Below, in pieces: positions 19,983-34,600 of a DNA stretch of 64,000 nucleotides. Position numbers and translations under genes: made by a program. The notes below the pieces were generated by a model, which was not told where the DNA came from, made no database searches, and saw only the letters and a list, made by a program, of their open reading frames with translations. Numbering within the stretch: position 1 is the stretch's first letter; the number at the start of each line of letters is the position of its first letter. Origin of the DNA: Cyanophora paradoxa (Eukaryota; Glaucocystophyceae; Cyanophorales; Cyanophoraceae); NCBI GenBank assembly GCA_004431415.1, contig QPMI01000294.1, positions 1 through 64,000 of the forward strand, read 5' to 3'.

Positions 19983-22900
19983 CGCGGTCGGGCTGGGCGA
20001 GCGGCTCGCCTTGCACATGGACACAACCTCCTAGCACCTCCGACTCGCAGCTCGACAGTCCGCTGTCCTTCACTGAGACATCCGCTACAGCGTCCACAGA
20101 AATACAGCCGCCACTTTGCGCAGAAGAGCTCGATATGATCGCGTTCTGGAGATGGCAATGCGACTGCTTGCCACACCAAATCCCGCCACCGCGGCCGTTT
20201 GTGGCCCGGCTATGGAAGAATGACGAGTATGTAGCCCGCAGTATCCCTTGTCCGTTTGCAGCAGCTCCTCCCCCTGGAACGAACATTAGTAAGTGCAAGG
20301 CTTGCGATGAATAGAAATATTGCAATGCGCGCACCGTCTTGCTGTGCGGTGGAGTGCGTCACTGTAGACTCTAAAATCTCCAGGTCTCCAGAGCCTGTCA
20401 CAAAGACGGTTCCGCCCGTTTCCGCGGAATTTTCGGTGAGAGAGCATCGCTGGCAAATGGCGGTTCCGGCTTCAACGACAATCGCCCCTCCGCTCGCCTC
20501 GGCCTGTGCAGGAAATTTGAAAAGCGTCAGTCCCGCTCGCGCATCGGGAATATAGTGGCTCTGAATCGCACCGAGCCGTGACTCATGGTGACGTTTTTCA
20601 GGCGCAGCCCATTCGAGTTCGCAACATACATGCAACCGCCAGTGTATGCGACACATTCGGAGAGAACAGAATCACGCAGGATGACTCTATTGTCCGTGCT
20701 CTCAGAATCCACATAGATTCCCCCTCCCTTGGTCGCGCTGCTCACTTTGGTGATGCGCAACGCGCGCCCGTCGAGAATGAGCCGGCCCTTCAGCACTAGC
20801 GCCCCGCCGTAGTCAGTAGCCCGAGCACCCGTGATGTCAACTTCTTCCATCAGCACCTCCCCGCCATCCTGTAGCACGCTTGAGCTGCGATCCGCTCCAC
20901 ATTGCGTCGAGAACGCAGCGGAGGGCGAGGTCGAAAACGAGCCCGTGACCGCAGCGTTAGCCGCGAGCAGTATAGCGCCCGCCTGACGACCCCGAACCCC
21001 AGCAATTGACGTCCGTCTGATCGTTGTCGACGATCTGTGCTCGATGTACATCGCGCCGCCTTGCGTCCAGCCTGTCTCGCCACATTCAGAGAACGACGTG
21101 CCGTCCACCACTGTCGATGCTGCCCTGGAGACGAGCGCGCCACCGGCGCCGAGGCCGCTGCAACGGACGAACTCCGACGATGACAGCTGCAGCCTAGCGA
21201 TGTATTCTGGCACGACGACCGCGCCGCCGTCTATCCCGCTGCTGCTGTTTTCGAAACGAACGGCCTGGATAATAATCTCAGGTTGCTGACTGAGATCTAG
21301 AGATGGATACCCAGTGAGCAGAATAGAGCCGCCGGATCCGACGGCGCGGCTGTTGATGAAGTCAGTGGACTTGACTGAGAGCCGCTGGAGCTGCTGTCCG
21401 AGAATTGCCCCTCCTCCAGAATCTGCCCCGAAGGACTGGCCCATACCCGTACCCGCACCTAGCCCCGATCCGCACGCCGTGTCCGAGTTACTTAGGAAGC
21501 GTGAATCGCGCACATCGACGACGCTCTTTGGATCCCTCGTGCGGCCGACAACGTGCAGAGCGCCACCTCCGAAGAGAAGCCCGGTCAAGGAGTTGGAGGA
21601 CGGACCATCGCCGCTGCATTCCACCGGGCACCACGCAAGAGCGTTGCGTGTGAAGTTGGAGGCGAGGACGGTCAGGGCGGAAATGCCAGATATATGCATG
21701 GCTCCTCCAAGTCGCGGAGCCTGAAGCCGACCTCGGACGTTAGCAATCGCATTAATATTGTCGCAACCATAGCTTATTTATATTTATAAAACGCCGCACC
21801 CGGTTGGCCACAAAAGAGCAACCCTCGATCAGGACGGTACTTGTTGACAACGCGTCCGCTGAACTCGTGATGCTCACAGCGCCGCCGGCGCCACTACCGG
21901 CACCATTTTCGCTCTCGATCCTATTGTTCGCAAATGTAGCCCGCTGGACTGTAACCTAGGCATTTGCCGCTTCAGATAAAGCATTGCAAATTGGATTCAC
22001 GATCCATTTGCAATGAAAGAAACGGACTTGGAGGGCGGATGGTCCAAGGCGGACAGCGATGGCCCCGCCGCCAATGCGCGCTCTATTATCCTCGAATGTG
22101 CTGTCGCTGATTTCGACAGCGTCAGCAGCTGCATAGAAGGCACCTGCCTCCGATCTGCGATCCGATTGCGTCATGTTCAATTACGTTCCAGCTTCCTTTT
22201 TATTAATTCTCGCTTGCGAACGCACTGCTCTGCCACATTGTCCTTAAAAACGCTTGACGAGATGCGGACGGAGCCAACACGGCCCGCGTAGAGCGCGGAG
22301 CCAGGCCCCGCGAACTTGTTGCCGGAGAAGAAAGAGGTCTCTACGATAGCCTGGCCAACATTATTCACCACCACTGCACTTTGCATGCGGGCGTTGCGGA
22401 GATTAACAAAGGAGGTGCGACTGATGCTCAATGCGCCCCCTCCCTCAACGACAACGATCCCAGCGCCGAGATTTAGAGACTCAGGCTTGAGCTCAACAGC
22501 TGAAACGCTGACGTTCGAGCTAATGTTGCCGAATCTTTCGGCTACTGACCCATCGAAGACGCAATTGGATACGGAGATCTGCACTTTTTCTCCAGCTGAT
22601 ATGTGCAACACCGGGCCCAAAGTGCCTCCTCCTTGGAGAGTGATGCCTGAAACCGTAAGACGGCTGCTTGGATGAAGCAGCGTGACGTTTAGGAATCCAC
22701 ACACTCCTGCCATGTCGACGATTGTAAACGATGCTCCGCTGAGGGAAGTGATTTGCAGATCCGTCGCCTTGCCCTCGTCCGACACTGTCATCCAAAACCC
22801 TGATTGGCAAGATAGCGCTTCGTGCCGACCCGGCATCAAGACGACATTGCGAGTAGTGCCGGCGACGCGGCGAAGTCCTCTCGCGATGGTCTCGAACGGT

Positions 22901-23124
22901 TTCGCAAAAGACCCATCGTTGATCATATCGTCGCCTCCCCAACAGACGCCTCCAGCACAACGCAGAGGGGAGTTCCAAACGAACACTCGCTGAACACCGT
23001 TGCTAGCTTCCAACGCTGAAGGAGAGGGAACGGGACAGAAAGCGCAGGGACCGACCGCTGCGGTATTGTTGGCGTCGAACACGGCAGGATATCTGCTTGC
23101 AAAGAAGTTGATAAATGCAAACAT
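19983..23124 (-). CDS. host giant gene: C-terminal parallel beta-helix region
   Basis: Exons on the minus strand encode a right-handed beta-helix (Pmp/pectate-lyase-like). The entry strand shows the common GDD-NDGSFAKPFETIARGL pattern near 22,930, followed by repeating short strands ending in GGA/GGAL/GGGI turns across 20,527-23,124. Exons are separated by short introns; one is clear at 20,274-20,334 (61 nt, GT...AG), joining QQDG to GGAAANGQ in frame. The reading is cut at about 19,982, where element 1 begins, so the normal C-terminus lies beyond the element, outside the window. Such folds occur in large adhesive or surface proteins of algae and protists. Exon limits other than the one stated are approximate. 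Confidence 0.65.
20274..20334 (-). other. 61-nt host intron
   Basis: On the minus strand it begins GTGCGCGCATTG and ends GTTCGTTCCAG. Removal joins two beta-helix coding stretches in the same frame (G from GAC-G plus GG from the next exon). Confidence 0.75.
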
Positions 23125-23425
23125 AATATTTACACAGCGGCAGGGGCTTAAAAACTACGTATACTGCACCTTGATCCAGCAGCGGAGCACAGAATATCCG
23201 CCTCGGACAGGCCTCTTATTGAAGCGCAGTCTTCATCGAACGCGCCACACCCACAGTCGCATCCATCGCCAGCAGCGTAATGTCGGCTGCAGCCCCAGCG
23301 CACGGGAAGAAGCGCCGACTGAGAGCCACTGATCAGGCTTGGCTGCTGGACAAGGCTGAATTCGGGATCGACGAAGATAGTTTCCAGCCCGTTGCTTGCG
23401 AGGAGTGCCTGGATAGCGATTTATA

Positions 23426-26400
23426 TTATATGTTCGAATGCGCATTTAGGGCTTTCAAGCGAAAATAAAGATTTACCTCGAATTGGCTCGAAATTGTCGA
23501 TTTATAGGACTCTTCAGTCACCTGAATGAAGAATTTTGTGGATCCAGACGCTAATAATGACACGCGAAGACTTTCCCGCGGCACGTTCAAAGCCTCTGCT
23601 AGCTTCTGGAGCACAATGTTTACGTGTCGGGGCGAATCCCGGCGAGCCTCTTCAAAGGGGATGTTGAACACAAAGACCAGGGCGAATCCGTCATCGTACG
23701 CGTCCGCCACGTCTGTCGCCGTCTCTCCCGGTTCCGGGCAGAGACCGGAATACGTGTAGACACGAAGCCTTCGCAGGAATCCAGAGCTCGACGAGATTTC
23801 AGCACGGACGAGACCACCGATCGAGACTTCGTTGCGCGGGGCTCGAGTATCGCAGACGGAGCCGGTGTCCAACTCGATCAACTGCGCCCCTGAGACGGTT
23901 CTCACAGCGATGACTCGCGCCGGGATGTCTCCAAGAGCGACTGTTACGTTCGAACTCGCTATATCAGAGGGCACCATGCCTCGACCAATAATCGTGACGC
24001 GCTCGCCGCCACGCACAGATCCTGCACGATTCGATATTTTGAATGAAATGAATGATTACTATTCAATTGAGCGAACCTTCTGACGGAACGAACTTGTCAA
24101 TGCCTCGCACCTCGACGCCACCCAAATCTGCCGTCGATGTCTTTCCGTAGAGCCTGTCGGTGATTGTGATGCCGAGCCGCCCAGTTCCCAAAGATGATGT
24201 ATCGGGTAGGGAGATCTCCAGCTCCTGAGCGCTAAAATCAGCGCCGCTCGCAGCACAGCAATCCGTTATTATTACAGCAACCAATTGTTTTTTGCAAGCG
24301 CACGTGAGAGCCATCACTCTTCAGATCTGAAAGGCGTAGCGCTGCAGAATCGATGTGCAGGGATCGGACTTGGCTTCTGTCCATCGCCACGATTACGATC
24401 GCCTGCGAAACGTCCGAGACGAGGTGCGCGCCAAAAAGGGTGACCTGCAGTACGGTTCGACGAATAGCTCATGTTCACAAGCGCCAGCATGCACCGTCTT
24501 TGCCTCCGAAAGATTCACTGTTGCGGGTTGAATTGTGTGCACACCGGTGTAGGTAAAAGAGCCGCGGGGACCCTGGGAAATGACAGCTGTACCATCCACA
24601 AGGCACGTAACAAAGCCGAAACCAGACGAAACGCCAGCGGCACGCGCGTTTCCAGTTGAGAGAATGACCGATCGGCTCTCGAAAGCGGGTCGCGGTGAAG
24701 AAGTATTTGAGCTGAAGGTTGGCTCAACTACTGCGGGCACGCCCTTGATGGAGCATGTAGGGAGTCCGGCAGGCCAGACGCCCACCAGAGTCACGGAGGA
24801 CCCGCCCTCGAGTGGTCCCGCTTGCGGCAAAACACGTTCGATCCCATACACGGTGAAAGCGGAAGGCCGAATGAGAGTTGTGACGCCTGACTCGGTGCTG
24901 ACTCGGACAGCGACATCGTACACGCGCGGGCTCAAAGAGAATTGAGGAAAAGCGGGGACGAAGCCGATAATCGATGATGAGTTAACATCGACGCCCTCAA
25001 CTACAAGGCTCGCGTCTCCAATTAATACAGCGTAGTCGTTAGGATTCGACGATGGCACGAGGGATGTGCCTAATTATAAAAGGCGCATGGCTCATGGTCA
25101 GTATTACACCAGATAAAATGAGAGGACAACGATGTGTGTAGCAAGCACCTCGGACGACGACAGTAGCATTTCCAGCGATGGAGCACGCTCCTGGAGTAAC
25201 AACATCGATCCCGGTGAACTGGAAGGCACGCTCACGTGCCGTTCGGAAGCTGTAATTTCCGTGGGTGATTTGGACAGCAACCTCGACGGGTCCTGTCCGA
25301 ATCCCTGCTGCAAAAAGCAACGCGGCGCTTGGGAGTGTAACCAGCAGCGATGCTCGATCCACACTAATCGCATCGGAGTAACTGACATCGCATGGAAAGC
25401 CAGCCACGGTGACGGCCGGCGTTCTCGCTGATGTGGTGTCTCCGAGAGAAAGGAGGCTGAGCCCAATGATTGTAATGAGCCTTGAGTTAGCATCGATCGG
25501 CAACAATGATGGTGTGATGGCGTAAATGCCCTAAAAGTGCACGTACAGTTTAGTAATGAGATACGTTGCGCAGAAATGAGAATCAGGGACCTCAAATGTG
25601 AAATTCGCCGTGCTAGCATAAATACTGCCACGGATGTTCCATAGCACTGGGCCTTGAACGTAGGTTAACGTTCCAGAGGACAGGTCGAACACACTTGAAA
25701 GGCGAGACTCTTCCAGCCTGCACGCACACTTTTATCAAAGACAGAGGGAGAAGCCGCTGAGCTGGGGAGAAACACGGACCGTTGCGTCCTAAGGACGACT
25801 TGCATTTCCCCTCGCGTTTCATCAAGGACTGTCATCGATTCAACGAGAGCCGAAACGCCTGCAGCTGTGACGTCGCTGACGTTTGCCGATCCAGAAACGA
25901 TGTCGACACCGGTGAGCGTCACGAGAGTGCCTCCTTCCATATATCCTCGCGACGGTACGGGTCCGGATGTGAAGCCGGCCGCTGAGCGTTGAGTTTAACG
26001 TTTGCGTTGTCCACACAAGGTGCGAATTGGCTCACCGGCATGGTAGTCAAAAGCGAAAGGAGAAACGAGTGAGCCACGAGCAAATGAATTGACCCGCAAA
26101 ATACACGAATGATGCAAGAGGGAAAGGGAAGGGGGCATTGTTCGAATGACGACCATAGTGCGAAGCTCGGCAGCACATGTCGAGTTCTTTAATTCCTCTC
26201 TTAAACTGGCTTGCACCGCAAGCTGCTCCGGACCAAACCAATCAAAGTCCTCGGTTGTGACGGTCACGGCACTGGCGCTTCCGCACTCCACACGGATGTG
26301 CTCTACGTCCGACGCGCCATCCGCCATGTCGCATCCGAGAATTGAGAGTGGGTACTGGTGTAAAGCCAGAGGCGTCAGAGAATGCAAAATCGCATGCACG

Positions 26401-28662
26401 ATAGCGACTTAATGTATCGTAGAGCAGCACGCACTCCGCCGAGGTTCGGTCCGTGCCGGGGTACGACGCCCTCAATCCTGCCCTTGCCTCGGTAGACAAA
26501 TCTGGCGTCCTGCGTAGACGCGCACCACTGTCTACTGAATAGCTTGACAAGCACGGGACCCGCAAACGAGAAGCTGCTACTTGAATTAGCTGCTGACGTC
26601 CTGGCGGATATGAGATAGTTTGACTGAGATTCGACGGTCGCTTCCATTCCCGCTAGGAAAACCCGTGCTGCCCTCACGCTACTGTCAGACGAAGCAGAGG
26701 CAATCGGAATGCTAAGCTGAGTCCCGCCATCTAGACTGCCAGACGAAGGAGATGCCGAGAGGACTGAGCAGAATGGAACGGCCTGGAACTGGACAGAAAC
26801 GTCTTCCACGGCGAGACTGCTCCTTAGTGACGGGGGAATTCTGTCGAAAGAGGATCGGGAGTAAGCCAGTTGAAAAGCAAACGTTTCAGAAGATCATGAT
26901 CAATGCTGCCTTACCGGTACACGGAGACAGCAACGAGCGATGAGCCCTCGCGGAGTTGAAGCTCCTCTTGGCCCAAGATGTTGCAAGGAAGACCGCAGGC
27001 GCTTAGAGCTGCTGCGGACAAGTCTACATCGACCACCGTCACTCTCAAGAGGGTTGGCACTTCATCGCTCGCCCCGGGATCGACAACCGTCACTTCGTAC
27101 GCTCCGGAGGCGGCATGGAACTGAAAGGCATCCTTCAGTAGGCCGATACCGCGACTAACAGACTCCGTAAGGACGCTGCACTGCGCTGCCCGCGTCGTGT
27201 TCAGGCGACTGGAGAGTGCAGGTATGGTGACCACCAGAACTGATAAATTGGCCTGCAGAATCTCCGCCGGAACCGACATATTTGCTACAGCATCGCTGCA
27301 AACGAGCTGCACGGATACAATGTCGCTTATGCCGTCGGCGAGATTTTCGCCCGCGATCGTGACTTGGCTTTGAGCCATGTTTCGAGGACCATGGTCCGGG
27401 GCAATTGAGAGGACACGTGGAAGCTCGTTGTACTTAAACAGAATGTCCCCTGTGCAATTGCCATGCGACGATGACCACACGTCGATTCGACCGGCGTCCG
27501 TGCTTACTCCGGGACTGGTTATGAGCACCAATGAATCCGAAGCCGATGTGCTGCTCACGATCCCGCGAGCTGCATCGACCGCAATTCCTGCCAAGCTCAC
27601 AACTTGCACGGTGGTAGGATTATGAAATCTGCCAGAGACGGTCACGGTTGAGCCGCCTGCAAGCTTGCCACTCGTAGGAGAGACGGAGAGAATCTCGCAG
27701 GCTGGGTTGTAGATGTAAGTGCAACGCGTGCAGCCTAGAGCTTGGGTGCTGCCACGCGAGATCGAGGAGATCACAACAGGAACGGAGGCACCCAATGTCG
27801 CGTTCACCGCTAGCGGCGGGGTGACGACCACCACCATGCGGTCCGAGGGAGGCGGGTCCTGCAGGATGAGAGCGCTGGCGTTCCCGAAGCGCACTTCCGA
27901 AACCGAGTCTCACACTTCCGCAAAGAACCGGCCGGCCAGGGTGACTGCGCGGGGCATATTCCTCGTTAGTTCCAATCGGATCTAAATATTAAGCGCAGGC
28001 GCAGAGCAAATTGATTACTCACGAACCGATGTTACCGCCATGATATGGTCCAGAAAGCGGCACGACGGATTCGATGGCCCCAGCTGATCATGACAAGCTT
28101 TTTAGACTTATTACGAACGTGCATCGGGGGTACGCACGACCGAGGTACGTGTACGCCTCCGGGGAGCTGATCGTGCGGGCAAAGAGCCTCGAATACACCA
28201 CCACTTCGCCGGTGTACTGGGACAGCGCGGCCCTGCGGGCGTCCCCTGCCCGCACCACGACCGTAGAGCTTGTGCTGCTTATCTGCGCAGCGCAAAGAAA
28301 CGGTATCCGTGAGTGGGGTTGATTGCTGTTTGGATTGGCCAGTTGCAAGCGCACGATCTCTTGGGCGGGGACGCCGCATAGATCAACGCGGTAAATATCG
28401 GAGGGCATTGTGTCCACTCCGAGCCGCTCTCCTGCTCAAAGATAAAGCTTAAAAGCTTAAAGAGCTTAAAGCTTAAAGATAAAGATAGCTTAAAGAGCTT
28501 AAAGCTTAAAGATAGGAACGACACAAGAGAAGAATGCATGGAACCTGCTATAGTTACAATATTTCCACCTTCCATCGGCCCCTCGTTCCTCGTAACAGAA
28601 AATATTTCCCCGACTGCAGCCTTCAGCATTAATGCGTAAAATCGAAAACAGCGTATGATCAT
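23426..28662 (-). CDS. host giant gene: IPT/TIG repeat region
   Basis: At least ten immunoglobulin-like IPT/TIG units are visible on the minus strand in several exons. Their hallmark is a proline/glycine motif such as SPTSGKLAGGSTVTVSG (about 27,660), TRNEGPMEGGNIVTIAG (about 28,580), LPQAGPLEGGSSVTLVG (about 24,800), MEGGTLVTLTG (about 25,930) and RGGERVTIIGRG (about 24,010). These domains are stacked Ig folds in extracellular receptors. A tandem AGCTTAAAG-type repeat at 28,440-28,515 falls in an intron between units. Exon ends are approximate because introns of about 60 nt split the units. Likely part of the same gene as the flanking blocks. Confidence 0.65.
28440..28515. repeat. AGCTTAAAG-type short tandem repeat in a host intron
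   Basis: Imperfect direct repeats of AGCTTAAAG, with AAAGATA variants, over about 75 bases between two exons of the TIG region. They introduce no long reading frame. Confidence 0.7.
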
Positions 28663-28695
28663 GAATAAGCATCACCTCTCGCAACGACGACACTG

Positions 28696-31600
28696 TCAAT
28701 CTGGAGGGGGCTCTGCAATCACGTCAATTAAAGTCTGATTTGTGAACTGGCCATCGGAAAGGGTGTAATTCCTATAAGAATTACAAACCGAGGATCGAGC
28801 TCCAATGACGAGAGCGAGGTTCTGCGATGATGCCAATTTCGTGTTCTGCACAGCAATTCTGCTCAAAGGAGGCTCAGCATGGAAAAGTACACTCAGATTG
28901 ACAGAGAGCAATTGTACAAATGTTAACAGTACCTGTTGAGCAAGTTGTGTGAGGTTCCGTCTGCAGAAGATGTAAAGAACGAGAGCTCGGCACTAGAACT
29001 TTTAGGGTCGGATGCCACCGGCGTAAACGACATGTGCGCTCGCCATTGCCAGAGGGACGAAACGGCGTCGGTCACGTTCGGCCGTGCGTCCACGAAAGCA
29101 GGATAATAGTTTTCGGAAGACGTCGACGATGGGGTACGGCTTCCTTTAGTGATCCATGTCTGTCTCCCGTCGTACACTGCGATCCCGGGCCGCACATCGG
29201 ACCTAAGCGCCGACGATGATGGCGCGCGGTCATCGAATCGCAGTGCCACCGAAATTCCCTGAACATCATTACTCGTTAAAGACGCTTTAAGATCTAGAGT
29301 GCACGGTTGCATGAGCGTTCACCTGAAGAAATCCTGTATCGGTGGTGTAAAAGGACTTCAGCTGCTTGAATGTCTGGGCGTCCTGGCACATCGAGCCTGG
29401 CATGCTGCCCACTGCAAAGCTCAGGCTAGAAAGCCATTCCAAGGGAGCTTCAGCTGGCGTGGTGAGGGTTATTGTCGCTTTGAAGAAAGGCCCTGGGTTC
29501 GAAGCGAGAGATGGTAGCTGCGCGGTGGTAAGAGCGGCTGCAGCGCAGAATGCAAAAAGTGCCAAAAAGCTCGAACTGGAAAGACAGTAAACGAGCCCGG
29601 GACTGACGCCTGGACAACTCGACCAGTAGCGTTGACCGACTGCAGATTGAGCATCTCCCGTCCAGGCGCTGCGCTCGCACAGCCGATACACCCAGATCAG
29701 CAAACGCACACTCGGCACATGCACGCCAGTCGCAAAGACTGCGAAAGGCTACACGGGGGCGGAACCGGTTTAAGCTCACAGCTGCAGCGAGCCGCAACAG
29801 TTCCGAGGGGGCCCCCCCAGGACCAAAGAGCGCACGCATGGCCCAGCACGCGTCGTCGTCCTCGACATATTGCGATGCAACGTCCCCGATAGTTCCAGTT
29901 TGTTCGATGTGTCGGAGGTCGGCATGCATCAGAACGTTTGCGTCGAGAACTGCGCATGCGTTTTGTTGCGCTGTTTTCAGCTGTGGCAATGGGACGTACC
30001 TTGCCACACGGCGGCCGAAAATTGTCCGCCTAGGCCCTCAGCTGCGGCACTAGAGCTGCATAACAGAACCACCAAGAGGCTGGCCGAGGAAGAAACGAAG
30101 AGAGGCCTCTCTGATGTGCTGCCCCCAACGAAACTCCCGATCTCGACAGAGTGCGCGTGATCCGGGGAGTCGTATACCTTCGCTAAATTCGTTAGCGGAG
30201 GCGTGTGAACCTCTGCGACGAGCCAGCACGGACTTTTATTGCGGAGCCGTTCACGAGGGTAGACTGTAGAAGCTGGAAAGCTATTGGCCCTTGCGTAGAC
30301 TTCACGGACCTGAGCGCGTTAAATAATTAATTATCGTTAGGCGAAACATCGTATCGAAGCAGCGTATTCGATGAATCTCACCAACTCTTTGAGCCCTGCA
30401 GCTGTCGTGCGCAATGGCGCTCAAAGCCTATTATTGAGTACGATCGTTCTGGCTCTAAATCAAGATGGACGACGAAAGATTCCGCTGATTCGACAGCAAG
30501 CGGATCATCTGGCGTGTCTGAATGAACACTAGGCTGGAAGAAAGCATATTCTCCAAGCGTAATGTAGTATATACTTACACGATGAATACAAGACTTCAAA
30601 CTTGACGGTAACGGTAGACAGGACCGAATACAGTGTGGCGGCAGATGTAGAAAAGACCATGAATAGGGAATTGGAAGTTGCTCGAATGATCAACGATTCG
30701 CTGGAAGTCCCGCCATCTAATTTCTGGCGCAGCTTGGAGGGATTCGGCCAAGAGTCATCGAATACCTGCGATGGAATGAGAAATGCGGCACGGTCACGAA
30801 ATTGGCGAGTGCCGAAAACGCACAGTTAGCATGTCCCGCTGCAGCCCAGAGGCCAAGTTAAGCGATGAGAACGCGATCGTGGCAAATCTGCCTGGCCGCG
30901 ATTGAATCAACCTGCCGAGGATTTAAGACAGCGAATCTACGTACACTGGTACCGATCTACTGAGTTATCGGAAAGGTTCAACACACCAGCTTTTCGTAGC
31001 GTTTAGTTCTGCCCCGCCCCACTCGAAAACAAATATCTGATCGTCGTCTGTGGCTTCCAGCTGGGCATATTTCGAGACTTCAAGAGGCTCTGACCATGTA
31101 TAAATATCAGCAAGAATAGCATCGAATGGTTTAAAATAGCATGTGAGTTGACCTGCAACATAAGATGCACTAAACCAGCCGCCTCCAGACGCAAAAATGA
31201 CGAGCAACACATTGCCAGAGCTATGTACCAGGTTTTGCGAAGCTGCATCCGTCAAGTTTGAGTAAAGGGCCGTCTCCGTCACGCAGCATCCGTCATAGAT
31301 CTGGCACCAGTGAATTCACAGTTGCGATTGAGCGTTTTACGGAGTCACGAATAATTTTATAAAGCATAAACATTAATTGAAGTCACCTGCAGGCGCGTCC
31401 AGCCTCCTCCCAATGTAAACGACAAACGAATGCGCTCCCTCTCCCTAGCCTGAACAACCCTACACACAAAATTCGTATGTCAGCAAATAAGAATGAATCC
31501 ATGTGACTTATGATTGATCGCTTTCTGATTCACCACGTCGACGTCTCAGAGCTCGAAATATTCCCGTATTGCAAGGGATCCGCAAACATCAACACACTTG

Positions 31601-34600
31601 CTCGATCTGTGATTAACAACCAAACAAAGCCATTCAGCCGGTCGAAAAAGCTACATTTCTTCGCGCGATCGAAAAGCAGCACCTGCTCTTAACTCGATAA
31701 GTAGGTCTGCTGCTTGCCCGTTTGACATGGACGAAAAGACAATGAATGCGACATTCGATGACGAAGCGACGTTCACGGGAGCATCAAGCTTTCCACTCGT
31801 TCGAAGAAGAATTGCCCTCGGATCGGGCCGCTCTGAGTCGTACATTTCAACGAAATCGCGGTCGATTAGCGATGAAATTGAAACGTGCGCGACGATCCGA
31901 GTTCCTGGGGGCGACCGTATAATCCTGCATGCAGTTACATTTATTTGACCTTGGGAGGCTGAGATCACCGATCAAACCAGCTCTGGTAGAGATGCGATAG
32001 GTACCCTCCGGAGGCGCCTGTCTGCGGCCGAATGGTCTCGTATTTTCGCCCCGGTTCTTGTAGATCGAGCACGATTTCGCTCACGAAAGAGATCGCTGCA
32101 GCAAGCGTTAACCAGGATTGCAGTTTGTTCTGTCAATATTTGTGCTGCAGGCGCGTACCCTCGACGGAGTAGGCGAGCTCGAAGTCAGGACATGGAGCGA
32201 CCGTGCATTCAACAACTGCGAAGCTGGACTGTAAAGAAACGAGCCCCGAAGTAGTGGACAGAGTCGCCGCTGGCAAGTCACTTCCAATCTCAGGATATGC
32301 TTTGTCGAAAACCTGCAGCCGGATGTCGATCGATGCACTCGTTTCGCTCTGTTTCCGGATCAGCAGGATGAAATCGCGCACCATAAGCGCATTTCCAGAC
32401 GCAATCGATCGTAACCGCAGCTGCAGGACGAACTTCGTGCGCTCCCAGACCTGCGATCCATCGACAATCCTGGCAGCACATAAGCCCCAGGCACATCACA
32501 AATCTATTTCTGGGCATAGTGAACGCCGCGGATTACCATCGCAACTTGCACGTGCTTCCCGAGATATGAAGTGTCTGAATGGCAGGCCGGGCTTCAAGCA
32601 CCGTGACGGGGCACTCGAATGAGCTTGCAATCGCGAGCAGACGAAAACCCCATGCGAGGCTATCGCTCTTTTTTCGCCTTCTTTCTCCGCCGGCTCGGAA
32701 CGACAAGTAGGCAAAGTTTGATGCAGTCTGGAGGGTGCGAGCATCCGTGTTCTGACCACGCAGCTGAAGGATATTTTCTTCAAGAGGTGTTGGGGATTCG
32801 TACAACTGCCTTGGGTAAGATCGCTCGTTTGTTGCCGATTAGAGAGCGATTTCTTTCACCGTGAGGCGATCCTGAATGTCTCCCAGGAGAACTCTTGCGA
32901 AATGAAAGACAAGTCGAAAGCCTTTTGGCGCTTCGAACACCCTGAAATGGAGATGTTCGGACCACGGCCCGGCTCGAATTAGAATTCAAACGTGACCGCG
33001 CACCAAGCATCGTCGAAGGAGGCCTGGTAGTTCATGACATCAAGCTTTGTAAGCATCTCCGTAACATTTACGACATTGTCGGCTGATCATGCATAAACAA
33101 ATGAGAACGAGATGCAATGAAGGCACAAAGCGCTAATTATAGACTGATTTTGTATAACGCTAGACGAAACTGAATTCGAACGAGCTAGAAGAACTAGAAT
33201 CGGAAATGAAGAACAATCAAGAAGAAGAGTCACCAGCCATGTATTCAATGACGAACCCAGACTTGGATCCAGCTAAGGCGTCGGATGCGATCAGATAAAC
33301 TGTCGCTTTGTTACCTCGGGAAGATATCGAGACGTTTGAAGCCGTGTCGCTCCCGTGGAGGCGAAGGAGCACCCCGAAGAAGTCAGCGATCTTTTATTTG
33401 ATCGCAAATGTAATTAGAAACCCCAAATCCGAGAGAGTGGCGGCCGCGGTACCTCGATATAGTCTTCATCCTGGGCCGTCAAGCTCGACGCAGCTACGAG
33501 TCTCATGACAATCTTGCGGCCTGGGGGAGCAACAATCTCCCTGCAGAAAGGCGAGCATCATGACCATAATACAGCGCGCAGCATTCATTTTCTGGCGCGA
33601 GCACTGAGCACGCACCACTTCCGCGTAATGAGAGATGTATGCGCGCTGAGATAGCTTTGTTCAAACCGTATTGTTTTTTGAACGTCAGACGCTTCAAGAA
33701 CCGTCACTGCGAGAATGAAATTAACTTTGATCTCAAGCGCCATGACGGGTTTCGTTCAATAAGGAATATATCCCTTACCGTATTGAGCCCATCCGTCTAG
33801 CATTGACAACTCCGAAAACTCGGCCCCGCTAGCACTTTCCAGTTGGAAACTGACAAGAAGAGCTCGCTGGGGACCAGTGCTTCTGAACACAAGCGACGAG
33901 TATTGCTCCAGCATCTGCTCTGTTGTTCCACTGAAGTGCACAAGAACGGGAGAGGAAGGATCGACGCCATCGTAAATCTGAACAGTTTGTCAGTGTCTAA
34001 ACCTTTAAATCAAAGCAGAAATAAATAGAGTACCGAAAGAAAAATCTGGGGGCTCGAGGCGATGCTGGAAATATTTAGCTCGGCACATGCGCCCTCCGGT
34101 GCGGTGATTAGCCTAGCCGAAGCATGCGTGAGATATCGCAACGGCATTGCGGCATTATATGATCACGCAGCGAATCAAGTCACCATTTGCCCACTTCACG
34201 CGAGAAAGGAGTAATCTCGAGAAAGATGTGAGCGCGCGTGGCATTTTCGTGAAGAGAAATCGCTTTGATGGTCTCGGAAACTGCACTCGGCGTAATCAAA
34301 TAAGCCTCGCAAAAAAAGCTTTAGGCACGTGGCTCAGTAGTCGCACCTGCGGTGACTCTAAGTGCTACCCTCGTGCTTGGCCCCGATGCCCAGAGGGTCG
34401 CAAAAAGCGAGTTCGATGAGCTCGTGATTGCCTTTCCAGAGCGATCACGTGCACCATCGATCACCCAAAGGGTCTTGCTTCGATCGATCATGTCTCCCTC
34501 GTAAATCTGCAGCGCCGTAGCGGATTACGCCTTCTTCGAATGCTGGGGACCGGAGTGGATTGAAAGCTGTATCAAAGCACCATTAAATGATCAGGGCTTT

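Noticed and set aside
20256-30160. Plus-strand open frames of 60-140 codons across the giant host gene
   Set aside because: The minus strand gives recognisable TIG and beta-helix repeats; GC-rich coding DNA commonly leaves open antisense frames.
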